This document shows positions 32,382 to 41,192 of a DNA stretch of 45,595 nt, in pieces (position 1 is the first letter of the stretch; every line of letters begins with the position of its first letter). The DNA comes from an uncultured Bacilli bacterium (GTDB taxonomy: Bacteria > Bacillota_I > Bacilli_A > RF39 > UBA660). The stretch spans positions 1-45,595 of the forward strand of contig CAKPLY010000006.1 in the NCBI GenBank assembly GCA_934167825.1, written 5' to 3'. The notes beneath the pieces were generated by a model that saw only the letters and a list, made by a program, of their open reading frames with translations, had not been told where the DNA came from and ran no database searches. The position numbers and the translations under genes are program-made.

Positions 32382-34986
32382 TTTTTACCTCCAAATAGTC
32401 TTTGAATAACTTATTATATAATGGTTTTACTAATTCTCCAATTATAAATGTTATTAAACATATTCCTAATGTAATTAATATACTTGTTATTTTTATACTA
32501 TCTACAATAAAGAATTTTGATAGTCCTGTAGTTAATATAATTACTTGTAGTAAAACTAATACTCCTACTCCTATTGTTAATCTTGTATTACTAAAGATAT
32601 TTTTGTTTAAAATTGAGTTTTTTAAATCTCTACATGAGAATGAATATAGTAATTCGTTTGCAATTAAAAAGATAAACATTAGTGATCCTGCAACATTTAT
32701 GTTATATGTTTTTGAGTAGTAAATAAATAATATAATCATTACTAGAGATTTAAATACTGCGCTTACCACTAATTTTGCTATTAAAAATGGCGTAAAGAAA
32801 CTTGTGTTACATCTATTTGATGGGGTGTTATCCATTACATCTTTACTTGACTTTTCGAATGCTAACATTATTGCTGGGATAGAGTCTGTTATTAGATTTA
32901 ACCATAATAGTTGTAGTGTTGTAAACATCTCCATATTCATTAACATTGATATAAAGACTAATATTACTTCGACAACGTTACCTGCAAGCAAATACAAAAT
33001 TACTTTTTTAATATTTGATGTAATCCTTCTTCCTTCTTCAACACCATCAACAATTGTGGAAAAACTATCATCTACTAAAATGCAATCTGCAACTTTTTTT
33101 ACTACTTCTGTTCCTGTTATTCCCATGCCGATTCCAATATCTGCCTTTTGAATTGCTGGTGCATCATTTACGCCATCTCCAGTCATTGCCACTACATATC
33201 CTTGACTTTGTAATGATTCTACAATTCTTAGTTTAGCACTTGGTGTGATTCTTGCGTAAACTTGATAATATTTTACAGCTTCTAACAATTCGTCATCTGT
33301 CATCTTGTCAACTACTTTTCCTTCGATTGCTTTATCATCTGTATCAATTATTCCAACATCTTTTGCTATTGCTCTTGCAGTATTTATGCTGTCTCCCGTA
33401 ATCATTATTGGCTTTATTCCTGCTCTTTGGCATAACGTGATTGCATTTAAAACTGTATCTCTTGGTGGATCCATCATTCCAATCAAACCTATAAATATCA
33501 TGTTTTTTTCAATATTTTCTATATCTTTGTTCTTGTAAGCAAATGCTAATAACCTTAAAGATTTTTGTGATTGTTCTTTTTCTATTTGTAGGACTTTTTC
33601 TTTGTATTCTTTTGTTATTTCAAATATTTGTCCATTTATGCAATAATAATTGCAATTATTTAGTATCGAATCTAAACTTCCTTTTGTAAACTCGTATATT
33701 TTATCATTTACAACGTTAATAGTACTCATCATTTTCCTATTGGAATCAAAAGGATACTCTTTTTCTCTAGTGTTTGTTGGAGTTATATAAGACTTCTTCT
33801 CTATATATTTATATATAGAGACTTCTGTTTCGTCTCCTAGATAGGAATTTTCATTTTTTGTTACGTTATTGCATAAACTTGCACATAACATTAATAAGTC
33901 ATCATTAGGTATAGAATCTTCGTCAGTATATAGTTTGTCATTTACAAATATGGATTTAACTAACATTTTGTTTTGAGTGATAGTTCCTGTTTTGTCGGAG
34001 CAAATTATATCTGTTGATCCTAATGTTTCGACGGATGCCATTTTTCTTATTATAACATTCTTCTTAGCCATTGCTGTCATACCGAGTGAAAGAATAATAG
34101 TTATTATGGAAGATAAGCCTTCAGGAATTGCTGCAACTGCTAATGATATTGATAGCATAAGCACATCAAAGAAGTCATTTTTCATAAACAATCCAATTGC
34201 CATCATAACTAGTATAATTAATAATATTACATATGTTAAAATTTTGCTGGTTTGATTCACTCTTTTTTGTAATGGTGTTAAGTCACTTTTTTTGTTAATT
34301 AAACTATTTGCAATTTTTCCTAGTTCTGTTTGCATAGCTGTTCCTGTTACTACAACTAAAGCACGACCGTTTGTAACGTTACAACCTGCAAATACCATAT
34401 TCGTTCTTTCGTATAATTCTTTTTCTGTGTCTAGATTAAAATTATTCTTTTTTATTGATTTTGATTCACCAGTTAATGTAGATTCGTTTACTTCTAAATC
34501 AATTGAGGTTATGATTCTAGCATCTGCAGAGACATAATCCCCCGCTTCTAATTCAATTATATCTCCTATTACAACGTTTCTTACATCTATTGCTTTTTTT
34601 ACTTTGTTTCTTATAACATTTGTATTAGTTACAAACATTTTATTTAATTCTTCAATAGCAACATCTGCTTTTTTCTCTTGTATAAAACTTAGTATTGCAT
34701 TTATTACTACAATTACTATAATAATTATTGAATCAACATACGATTCATTTCTTACAAATGAAATTCCTGCAGAAAATATTGATGCAAATATTAGTAATAT
34801 TATCATAAAGTCATTAAATTGTCCTAGAAATATTAACATATCTGGTTTCTTTTTTCTTTCTTCTAGTTTATTTTCTCCATATATTTCTAGTCTTTTTTTC
34901 GCTTCTTCGTCTGTTAGTCCATTTTCACTTGTTTCTAATCTTTTATAAATTTCTTCGATAGTTTCATTATATACTTCTTTTTTCAT
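32371..34986 (-). CDS. P-type Ca2+-transporting ATPase (P2 family)
   Basis: An 871-residue pump that exports Ca2+ using ATP. The actuator motif TGES is at 172-175, the ion-binding PEGL of segment M4 at 288-291, the phosphorylated Asp331 in DKTGT, and the hinge motifs MTGD and TGDGVNDAP follow. The N-terminal cation ATPase domain and C-terminal segments M5-M10 are present (VILYLLAGNVVEVILVF, LWLNLITDSIPA). Motifs and length fit SERCA/PMCA-like bacterial pumps such as YloB. The specificity for Ca2+ is inferred from the family. Confidence 0.93.
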   Translation of the reverse strand: MKKEVYNETIEEIYKRLETSENGLTDEEAKKRLEIYGENKLEERKKKPDMLIFLGQFNDFMIILLIFASIFSAGISFVRNESYVDSIIIIVIVVINAILSFIQEKKADVAIEELNKMFVTNTNVIRNKVKKAIDVRNVVIGDIIELEAGDYVSADARIITSIDLEVNESTLTGESKSIKKNNFNLDTEKELYERTNMVFAGCNVTNGRALVVVTGTAMQTELGKIANSLINKKSDLTPLQKRVNQTSKILTYVILLIILVMMAIGLFMKNDFFDVLMLSISLAVAAIPEGLSSIITIILSLGMTAMAKKNVIIRKMASVETLGSTDIICSDKTGTITQNKMLVKSIFVNDKLYTDEDSIPNDDLLMLCASLCNNVTKNENSYLGDETEVSIYKYIEKKSYITPTNTREKEYPFDSNRKMMSTINVVNDKIYEFTKGSLDSILNNCNYYCINGQIFEITKEYKEKVLQIEKEQSQKSLRLLAFAYKNKDIENIEKNMIFIGLIGMMDPPRDTVLNAITLCQRAGIKPIMITGDSINTARAIAKDVGIIDTDDKAIEGKVVDKMTDDELLEAVKYYQVYARITPSAKLRIVESLQSQGYVVAMTGDGVNDAPAIQKADIGIGMGITGTEVVKKVADCILVDDSFSTIVDGVEEGRRITSNIKKVILYLLAGNVVEVILVFISMLMNMEMFTTLQLLWLNLITDSIPAIMLAFEKSSKDVMDNTPSNRCNTSFFTPFLIAKLVVSAVFKSLVMIILFIYYSKTYNINVAGSLMFIFLIANELLYSFSCRDLKNSILNKNIFSNTRLTIGVGVLVLLQVIILTTGLSKFFIVDSIKITSILITLGICLITFIIGELVKPLYNKLFKDYLEVKNEK

Positions 34987-35013
34987 TTCGGTTTTGTCCT
35001 TTCTTTATTCTTT

Positions 35014-35190
35014 TTATACCATATAAGATGTTATAAATAATACTATTAGTCCTAGTATTGCGATGCTTATAAAGCAAATCATTATGTTTATTATTACATA
35101 GTAAGTGGTACTTTGCATATAGTTTCCGCAATTTCTACAATATAAATCCGTATCTCTATTTTTTGCTTTGCAATTTATACATTCTTTCAT
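35014..35190 (-). CDS. Small zinc-ribbon membrane protein (58 aa)
   Basis: This short frame begins MKECINCKAKNRDTDLYCRN and continues CGNYM. Cys4, Cys7, Cys18 and Cys21 form a C-x2-C...C-x2-C zinc ribbon, and one hydrophobic segment covers about 31-56. It starts 4 bases after the stop codon of the zinc-ribbon metallopeptidase gene, with AGAAGGAT as ribosome site. The ribbon resembles that of its neighbour (MKCIKCESEIENDDNFCWKC), so the two probably work together or share a binding partner. No function can be given. Confidence 0.75.
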   Translation of the reverse strand: MKECINCKAKNRDTDLYCRNCGNYMQSTTYYVIINIMICFISIAILGLIVLFITSYMV

Positions 35191-35194
35191 ATTT

Positions 35195-36355
35195 TTAACC
35201 CATCCTTCTTTTTAGAACTTCTACAATTTCTTTGCTACTCGGTTTCATATTGCTTCTATGTAAATAATAGTCGTGTACTGCTTCGGCGATTGTTTCGTCT
35301 GCTATTAAGATGCCATTTTCATTTTCTTTGGTGGCATAATTTGAAATTGATGATGCAAATGTTTTTACGTCATAGTCTAAATTATATTTTGTATTAAAGT
35401 GTTGTAATGCTTCATTTACGATGTCGTTAGAGTGAGTCCCTCTGTTAAATATTTCTATTATGTTATTAATTTTGCTATAATTTTTGCTTGTTTCAAATGT
35501 TATGTTAGGTAATCCTTGTTCCTTTAATAAAATAACAAATGAAATATAATGACCAAATTCATGAGCAATTGTTGATTCCCATGTTGCGTCATTTACGTAA
35601 TAGTTTTCTCCTACTACTGCACCGATATCTTTTTTTAGCATATCATTATTTAGAAAATAATAACTATTTAATAAGATTTGTGTTTTGTTTACTTTGTTAA
35701 ATGAGTTTATATCTTCATTTATATTTATGAATTGATATAATGGTTGAAAATACGCTATATATTCTTGTTTAGAGTTTGCGTTTGTTATTGTAATGTTAGT
35801 TAATGATCCTTTTATACTTGGAAATAAGTTATACATTTCTTCGATGATATTTTTAATTTTTAACGATACTTCATATGATGCATCACAAAAACTTACACTT
35901 GGAATATTGTATTTACTTTCTAATTCGTATTCAATTTTTGTTACTTCAATATTTTTTTCGCATAACCAAGTTTGTTCCTTAAAGTCATTTTTTATAAATT
36001 GTAATGCTTCCTCATAATTATTTACTTGTTCATTGCTATATTTATTATCTGTTTTAATCATTGAAGTGTTATAACCATAGGTATAGTTCATTGCTTGTTT
36101 TTTTAAATATATAAATGGTTTGAATAAGTCATTTCCTTGAATAATCATCATTATAATAAACAAAATCGATCCAATACCTAGTAGTCCCATTAATATCGTT
36201 AATTTTTCATCTTGTTTTACCGCTTCACCATTTAGTATTTTGTTTACGTTACTATTATCTTTTAAAAATGTTTCGCCTTTTCTTGTCCAATAACCACATT
36301 TCCAACAAAAATTATCATCATTTTCTATTTCTGATTCGCATTTTATACACTTCAT
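35195..36355 (-). CDS. Zinc-ribbon membrane protein with putative metallopeptidase domain
   Basis: Residues 1-20 form a zinc ribbon (C-x2-C...C-x2-C) in the cytosol. A membrane segment follows at about 50-68, then an outer domain with AHEFGH (His265, Glu266, His269), the HExxH site of zinc metallopeptidases. A later Glu in EALQHF or in ADETIAEAVHDYY may be the third ligand. The family is not one I can name. It carries a promoter of its own between it and secG; the 58-residue zinc-ribbon gene follows in the same unit. Confidence 0.7.
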   Translation of the reverse strand: MKCIKCESEIENDDNFCWKCGYWTRKGETFLKDNSNVNKILNGEAVKQDEKLTILMGLLGIGSILFIIMMIIQGNDLFKPFIYLKKQAMNYTYGYNTSMIKTDNKYSNEQVNNYEEALQFIKNDFKEQTWLCEKNIEVTKIEYELESKYNIPSVSFCDASYEVSLKIKNIIEEMYNLFPSIKGSLTNITITNANSKQEYIAYFQPLYQFININEDINSFNKVNKTQILLNSYYFLNNDMLKKDIGAVVGENYYVNDATWESTIAHEFGHYISFVILLKEQGLPNITFETSKNYSKINNIIEIFNRGTHSNDIVNEALQHFNTKYNLDYDVKTFASSISNYATKENENGILIADETIAEAVHDYYLHRSNMKPSSKEIVEVLKRRMG

Positions 36356-36483
36356 TTTCTCACTCCAGATATTTTATACTATATATATCAATTATAACAT
36401 AACTTTATTCTTTTTTGTTACTTAATTTATTTTTTAATTTAATAATGATATAAAACTTTTTTTAAATTAAGTTTTTTGATAAT

Positions 36484-36504
36484 AAAAAAAGAGGCCTTAG
36501 CCCC
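36484..36504 (-). terminator. Terminator of secG
   Basis: GGGGC and GCCTC form a 5-bp stem (one G-U) with a TAAG loop, followed by seven T on the minus strand. It overlaps the end of the gene. Confidence 0.75.
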
Positions 36505-36715
36505 AAATTGAAATTGATAAACATAATACAAAGAATAGTAATCCTAATGCAAATGTTAATCTACTTATAAATAATTCTACTCCGCGTTCTTTTCTATTTG
36601 AAAATAGATCAGAGTTACCACCTTGAATTATTTGTGATGCTGCTTCTGCTTTACCACTTTGTAATAATACTATTGCAATTAATAATACTGATACTATTAA
36701 TACTGCTATTTCCAT
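36497..36715 (-). CDS. secG: Preprotein translocase subunit SecG
   Basis: A 72-residue membrane protein with two segments (about 2-18 and 51-70). The conserved stretch VLLQSGKAEAASQIIQGG followed by Phe-Asn/Arg-type linker is diagnostic for SecG, which helps the SecYE channel during export. GAAAGGAAG precedes ATG. It follows proS by 60 bases on the same strand and ends at a terminator. Confidence 0.92.
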   Translation of the reverse strand: MEIAVLIVSVLLIAIVLLQSGKAEAASQIIQGGNSDLFSNRKERGVELFISRLTFALGLLFFVLCLSISIWG

Positions 36716-36778
36716 AATGTAATCTTCCTTTCGCTCTTTAGTTAATTATATCAAAATATGGTTGTTTTGTAAATATTT

Positions 36779-38203
36779 TTAGTACTGAATGCCCCAAATA
36801 ACCATTTCTTTTGCTTTTTTTCCACAACATACGCATGTTGTTGATATTTCTTCTTGTTCAAATGGGATACATCTTGATTTGATACCACGTGTTTCTTTTA
36901 TTTTGTTTTCGCACTCCATACTACCACACCACATTGCTTTTATAAATCCTGGGTTGTTATCTATTATGTTTGCCATATCATCCATGTTTTTGGCAGTGTA
37001 TGTCATAGCGTCTCTTCTTTCTTTTGCTCTATTATATAGGTTTTCTTGAATGTCATTTAAGATACTATTTATTTTCTCTATAGTTAAATCTTTTGTAGAA
37101 ATATTTAATTTTTCTCTTGTGTCTCTTCTTGCTAGAGTAACGGAATTATTCTCTAGGTCTCTTGGTCCTACTTCAATTCTAATAGGTATTCCATTTACTT
37201 CTGTTTCTGCGAATTTATATCCTGCACTTTTGTTAGAGTTATCTACTGTGTATGTGATATTGTTATCTTCTAACAATTTTTGTAAACTTTCTATATAGTT
37301 ATTTACTTCTTCAGTTTCTTTGATTGGGATTATTGCTACTTTTGTTGGAGCAATTTTTGGAGGAAGTACAAGTCCATAGTCATCAGAGTGAACCATTATT
37401 AATGCTCCAATCATTCTAGTGGAACTTCCCCATGAAGTTTGATATGCATAATCTAGTTTGTTTTCATTATTTGCAAACTTTATATCATAGGCTTTTGAAA
37501 ATCTTTGACCAAAGTAATGACTTGTTGCAGATTGTAAGCATACTCCATTATACATTAAAGATTCTACAGTGTATGTATACTCTGCTCCAGCGAATTTTTC
37601 TTTTTCTGTTTTTCTTCCTATTATTGAAGGAATTGCAAGATAGTTATGGAAGAAATCATTATAAACATTTAACATTCTTAATGTTTCTTCTTCGGCTTCT
37701 TTACTTGTAGAATGGATTGTATGCCCTTCTTGCCATAAAAATTCTCTGCTTCTTAGGAAAGGTCTTGTTTCTTTTTCCCATCTCATTACGTTACACCACT
37801 GATTGTATTTAACTGGTAAATCTTTATAGCTTTTTACAATTTTACTATAGTAATCACTAAATAATGTTTCGCTTGTTGGTCTTATACATAGGCGTTCTTC
37901 TAGTTTTTTTTGTCCTCCAATTGTTACCCAGGCGACTTCTGGAGCAAATCCGTTAATTAGTTCGCCTTCTTTTTTCATTAGGTTTTCTGGTATAAGAAGA
38001 GGCATATAAATATTTTTGTGTCCTGTTTTCTTAAAATCATCATCTAGTACTTTTTGCATATTTTCCCATATAGCATAACCATTTGGTTCAATAACAATGC
38101 ATCCTTTTACAGAAGAGTAACTAGCAAGGTGGGCTTCTCTTACTATATCTGTATACCATGCTGCAAAATCTATATTTCTTTTTGTAATATTTTTGTTTTC
38201 CAT
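36779..38203 (-). CDS. proS: Prolyl-tRNA synthetase, short (type 3-like)
   Basis: It charges tRNA-Pro with proline. Class II motifs are visible: motif 2 VMRWEKETRPFLRSREFLWQEGHT near 138-161 and motif 3 GSSTRMIGALIMVHSDDYGL near 254-273. There is no editing insertion between motifs 2 and 3, and a C-terminal zinc-like segment (CVCCGKK) ends in Tyr. This is the archaeal/eukaryal-like type 3 form found in some Bacillota and mycoplasmas, of 474 residues. A tRNA-Pro gene stands on the opposite strand just upstream, which is a pleasing but probably chance proximity. Confidence 0.94.
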   Translation of the reverse strand: MENKNITKRNIDFAAWYTDIVREAHLASYSSVKGCIVIEPNGYAIWENMQKVLDDDFKKTGHKNIYMPLLIPENLMKKEGELINGFAPEVAWVTIGGQKKLEERLCIRPTSETLFSDYYSKIVKSYKDLPVKYNQWCNVMRWEKETRPFLRSREFLWQEGHTIHSTSKEAEEETLRMLNVYNDFFHNYLAIPSIIGRKTEKEKFAGAEYTYTVESLMYNGVCLQSATSHYFGQRFSKAYDIKFANNENKLDYAYQTSWGSSTRMIGALIMVHSDDYGLVLPPKIAPTKVAIIPIKETEEVNNYIESLQKLLEDNNITYTVDNSNKSAGYKFAETEVNGIPIRIEVGPRDLENNSVTLARRDTREKLNISTKDLTIEKINSILNDIQENLYNRAKERRDAMTYTAKNMDDMANIIDNNPGFIKAMWCGSMECENKIKETRGIKSRCIPFEQEEISTTCVCCGKKAKEMVIWGIQY

Positions 38204-38309
38204 TGTTTCACGTCCTTTAAATACATGTATAATTATAGCATATATTTAATAATTTATATATGCTTTTCTTATGTTTTTTCTAATTTTTTTATTTTTTTTT
38301 AAAATATTA

Positions 38310-38338
38310 TTGACAAGTATTATATTTATTGGTATAAT
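38310..38338 (+). promoter_or_regulatory. Promoter of the tRNA-Ala/tRNA-Pro unit
   Basis: TTGACA, 17-bp spacer, TATAAT: a perfect consensus, 13 bases before the first tRNA. Confidence 0.92.
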
Positions 38339-38351
38339 TTTAATTGTCTTT

Positions 38352-38428
38352 GGGGAATTAGCTCAGTTGGCTAGAGCATCTGCCTTGCACGCAGAGGGTC
38401 AAGGGTTCGAGTCCCTCATTCTCCACCA
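38352..38428 (+). tRNA. tRNA-Ala (UGC)
   Basis: A full cloverleaf of 77 bases including encoded CCA. The acceptor stem GGGGAAT/ATTCTCC, anticodon stem TCTGC/GCAGA with loop CTTGCAC (anticodon TGC), and the T-loop GGGTTCGAGTCCC are visible. Confidence 0.95.
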
Positions 38429-38430
38429 GA

Positions 38431-38507
38431 CGGGAAGTGGCTCAATTTGGTAGAGCACTTGGTTTGGGACCAAGGGGTTGCAGGTTCAAATCCTGTCTTC
38501 CCGACCA
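38431..38507 (+). tRNA. tRNA-Pro (UGG)
   Basis: A full cloverleaf of 77 bases including encoded CCA. The acceptor stem is CGGGAAG/CTTCCCG, the anticodon arm CTTGG-TTTGGGA-CCAAG (anticodon TGG), and the T arm CAGGTTCAAATCCTG. It lies two bases after tRNA-Ala and shares its promoter. Confidence 0.95.
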
Positions 38508-38517
38508 GTTGAATTTA

Positions 38518-38543
38518 AAGTCTTATGTTTAAGGCTTTTTTTT
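38518..38543 (+). terminator. Terminator of the tRNA unit
   Basis: AAGTCTT and AAGGCTT form a 7-bp stem (one U-G pair), followed by eight T in the plus direction. Confidence 0.8.
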
Positions 38544-38558
38544 AAATTTTATGTAACT

Positions 38559-38588
38559 AAAAAGGCACAATTTATGGTTGTGTCTTTT
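38559..38588. terminator. Hairpin between convergent units
   Basis: AAAAGGCACAA and TTGTGTCTTTT form an 11-bp stem with one wobble pair. T-rich tails exist on both sides, so it can end transcription from either direction; it serves the metallopeptidase gene on the minus strand. Confidence 0.7.
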
Positions 38589-38620
38589 CTCATTTTTTTA
38601 CTTTTTATATAAATCTACTT

Positions 38621-41110
38621 TTAAGTTCTTGTTAGATATTCATAATCAACAATAGTACTCGTATTAAAGTCATAGTCTACTAGTAATGTACCAATTTTGT
38701 TATCTTTATAAGATGTTATTGATATATATGTTTTATTATCAATTATTATTATGTTACCATAGTTATTATATAAATAGTAATCTTGGAATGTGCTTTTAAA
38801 CTGATTTTCTATATCTTTAGTACTATTTACTATGCTTGTCAGTTCACTTACATACTTTGAATTTGTGAAATTGGTGCGATATGAGATTAGACTTCTTATT
38901 ATATAAGTAAATACTGGGTCAGCAGTGAATTCTAAATCTTTTTTTGCTTTATATAAATCTATTAGGTTGTCTATTATGTAAAATGTATCATCTACTCCGT
39001 CATATATTACTTTTGTTTGGTTAGATAAGGCATTAATTAGTTTTTCTACTTCGTCATTATTTAGTCCTATATCGAACCAAATTTTTTTAAAGTAAGTATC
39101 GCTTTTAAAATACCATTTATTTACTTCTTTGGTTCCTAGGATATATTCAAATGTTTCAAATATTAATGGTGCTGGACTATAGGCTTCAATTTCCTTGGTA
39201 AAATATTTTCCTGAATATAATTCTGCACCTGATTCTGTTATAAAGTTTGTGTCTAATAATACTAAATCGCAAGAGTTATCGTAGTTTTCTTTTATGACAT
39301 ATTCGTTATTACAATTATATAGTTTTACGTTATAGTTATCGTTATTGAATGAGAAATCTACGAAGTGCATAAGTTCATGATATAAAACGTTATCTTCTTT
39401 ATCTTTTAGATTAATTGTTGTATTAGAGTCAGTGTATGTTCCAGCGACGTTTGTACCTAAATCATCACTATACTCTATTTTTAAATCTTTTAATTTTCGA
39501 AGAAGAGATAACTGATTTAGATAGTCTTTATGATCTACTATTACTTCAAAGATATCAAATACTTCTTTTTTATAATCTTTTAGATTATTATTATTTAGTA
39601 CGATATATGCGTACTTAGTAAATAGTTCAATGTTTTCATTTATTTTGTTTTCTATACTAGATAAATTATAATCATTTATTAATGTAGGAACGTCTACTTC
39701 TATATTATCATTTATAATTATTTCTATTTCTTTATCATATCCTAGTTCAAATATGTAAGTATTAAATAAAGTTTTGGCAGTTATATATTTGTCGTTTAGG
39801 GTTATATCTATAAATATGTCATCTGTTAGTTTATCTCCTATTTTATATAAAGATTTATTATAGTTTTTGTCTTCGATAGCACAATAAAGTGCATTATTAC
39901 AATAAGATATATAGAAGGTATTTGATATTGGATTTAGGTTTTTGTCTAGAAATTTTACTTCGTTTGTATTACTATTATATTCTTCATATATATTATTTCC
40001 TAGATAATATATTTGTTTATTTGATATTATATGGCCTTCTTTATTATAAATAGCATATTTTGGGGTATCATCAGTATAATCATATGATGAGATATAATCT
40101 CCAGTTTTAGTAAACATTTTTCCTTTTTTTATAGTGCCATTAACATATAAAACACTTTCTTCATGGTTGTATCCTACGATAACATTATTGAAAAGTTCTT
40201 CATAATATAACATACATTTATCTATTACTACTTTGTTATTGTTATCTAGTAGTTTACTTCCTCTTTCGCAAGACTTGTTATTCATTATATATTTATTTGA
40301 TATCTTGGTGTTATTTGCGTATAGTTTATCATTATAGATATAAATATATTCATCTTTTACTTTTAGGGTATTTTCTTCTTCAAGGGTGGCATTATCATAC
40401 AAGAGTTTTTTTGTTTTAGCATCTATTACTTTATATTTGCCATCATACCCTATAGTTATGAAGTTGTTATTTATACCCCTGTCACTAAATGATATATATG
40501 AATCAAATTTTTCATACATTACTTCATTATTTGATAAATCTATTATTTTATTATATTTTTTGTCACTGAAATTTAATACTAGTATACCATTTATGATATT
40601 TATGTTATATAGTTCGTTATCTATATATGTTTTAGTAGCAAAGTATTCAGGTAGATTATATACTACTTCTAGGTTAGCGTCATAGATTATGTCATCTAAA
40701 ACAAGATATGGTATATCATTATTAATTCCATAAATTAATCTATAGTTAGAGAATGTTTTTAGGGTATTTGATAATTTATCTATTATAACTTTGTTATCTT
40801 CATTAGTTACGATTATATATTTATTATTTATTACTTCATATGATGTGTATTTACTTGTATATGTAGATAATAAATTGCTATTTAAATCGTAAAAGGATAT
40901 AGAGATATTTTTTTCTTCCTTGATATAGAAATCATTATATACTGATATATCTGTTCCATTGATTTTATATTCGTGATTTATAGATAGTACTTTATTTTCT
41001 TTCTTGCTTTTATTTGTTATAAAAATATATATAGAAAAAGATACTAGTGATACTATTATCAAGGTTATTAATACTATTATTATTTTCTTTTTATTCTTTT
41101 TATTTTTCAT
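38621..41110 (-). CDS. Membrane-anchored putative zinc metallopeptidase (829 aa)
   Basis: An N-terminal basic stretch and one membrane segment (about 9-31) anchor a large outer part. Residues 40-450 are a beta-rich repeat region with Y-N-D-K turns resembling propeller or WG-like repeats. HELMHFVD at 578-585 supplies the HExxH zinc site (His578, Glu579, His582); FITESGAEL about 50 residues later may provide the third ligand Glu. No exact family is recognised. Two WG-repeat genes follow upstream on the same strand. AGGTGA precedes ATG. Likely an envelope protein acting outside the cell (inference). Confidence 0.7.
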   Translation of the reverse strand: MKNKKNKKKIIIVLITLIIVSLVSFSIYIFITNKSKKENKVLSINHEYKINGTDISVYNDFYIKEEKNISISFYDLNSNLLSTYTSKYTSYEVINNKYIIVTNEDNKVIIDKLSNTLKTFSNYRLIYGINNDIPYLVLDDIIYDANLEVVYNLPEYFATKTYIDNELYNINIINGILVLNFSDKKYNKIIDLSNNEVMYEKFDSYISFSDRGINNNFITIGYDGKYKVIDAKTKKLLYDNATLEEENTLKVKDEYIYIYNDKLYANNTKISNKYIMNNKSCERGSKLLDNNNKVVIDKCMLYYEELFNNVIVGYNHEESVLYVNGTIKKGKMFTKTGDYISSYDYTDDTPKYAIYNKEGHIISNKQIYYLGNNIYEEYNSNTNEVKFLDKNLNPISNTFYISYCNNALYCAIEDKNYNKSLYKIGDKLTDDIFIDITLNDKYITAKTLFNTYIFELGYDKEIEIIINDNIEVDVPTLINDYNLSSIENKINENIELFTKYAYIVLNNNNLKDYKKEVFDIFEVIVDHKDYLNQLSLLRKLKDLKIEYSDDLGTNVAGTYTDSNTTINLKDKEDNVLYHELMHFVDFSFNNDNYNVKLYNCNNEYVIKENYDNSCDLVLLDTNFITESGAELYSGKYFTKEIEAYSPAPLIFETFEYILGTKEVNKWYFKSDTYFKKIWFDIGLNNDEVEKLINALSNQTKVIYDGVDDTFYIIDNLIDLYKAKKDLEFTADPVFTYIIRSLISYRTNFTNSKYVSELTSIVNSTKDIENQFKSTFQDYYLYNNYGNIIIIDNKTYISITSYKDNKIGTLLVDYDFNTSTIVDYEYLTRT

Positions 41111-41192
41111 ATAGTCACCTACTTAATACAAGTATATCATTTAATTACGAAAGTTAGATAGAAAAAAAGATAAGTTTACAGTTATTTACACT

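Noticed and set aside
38351..38453. Coding frame across the tRNA-Ala gene
   Set aside because: The frame reads through a clear tRNA cloverleaf and has no ribosome site.
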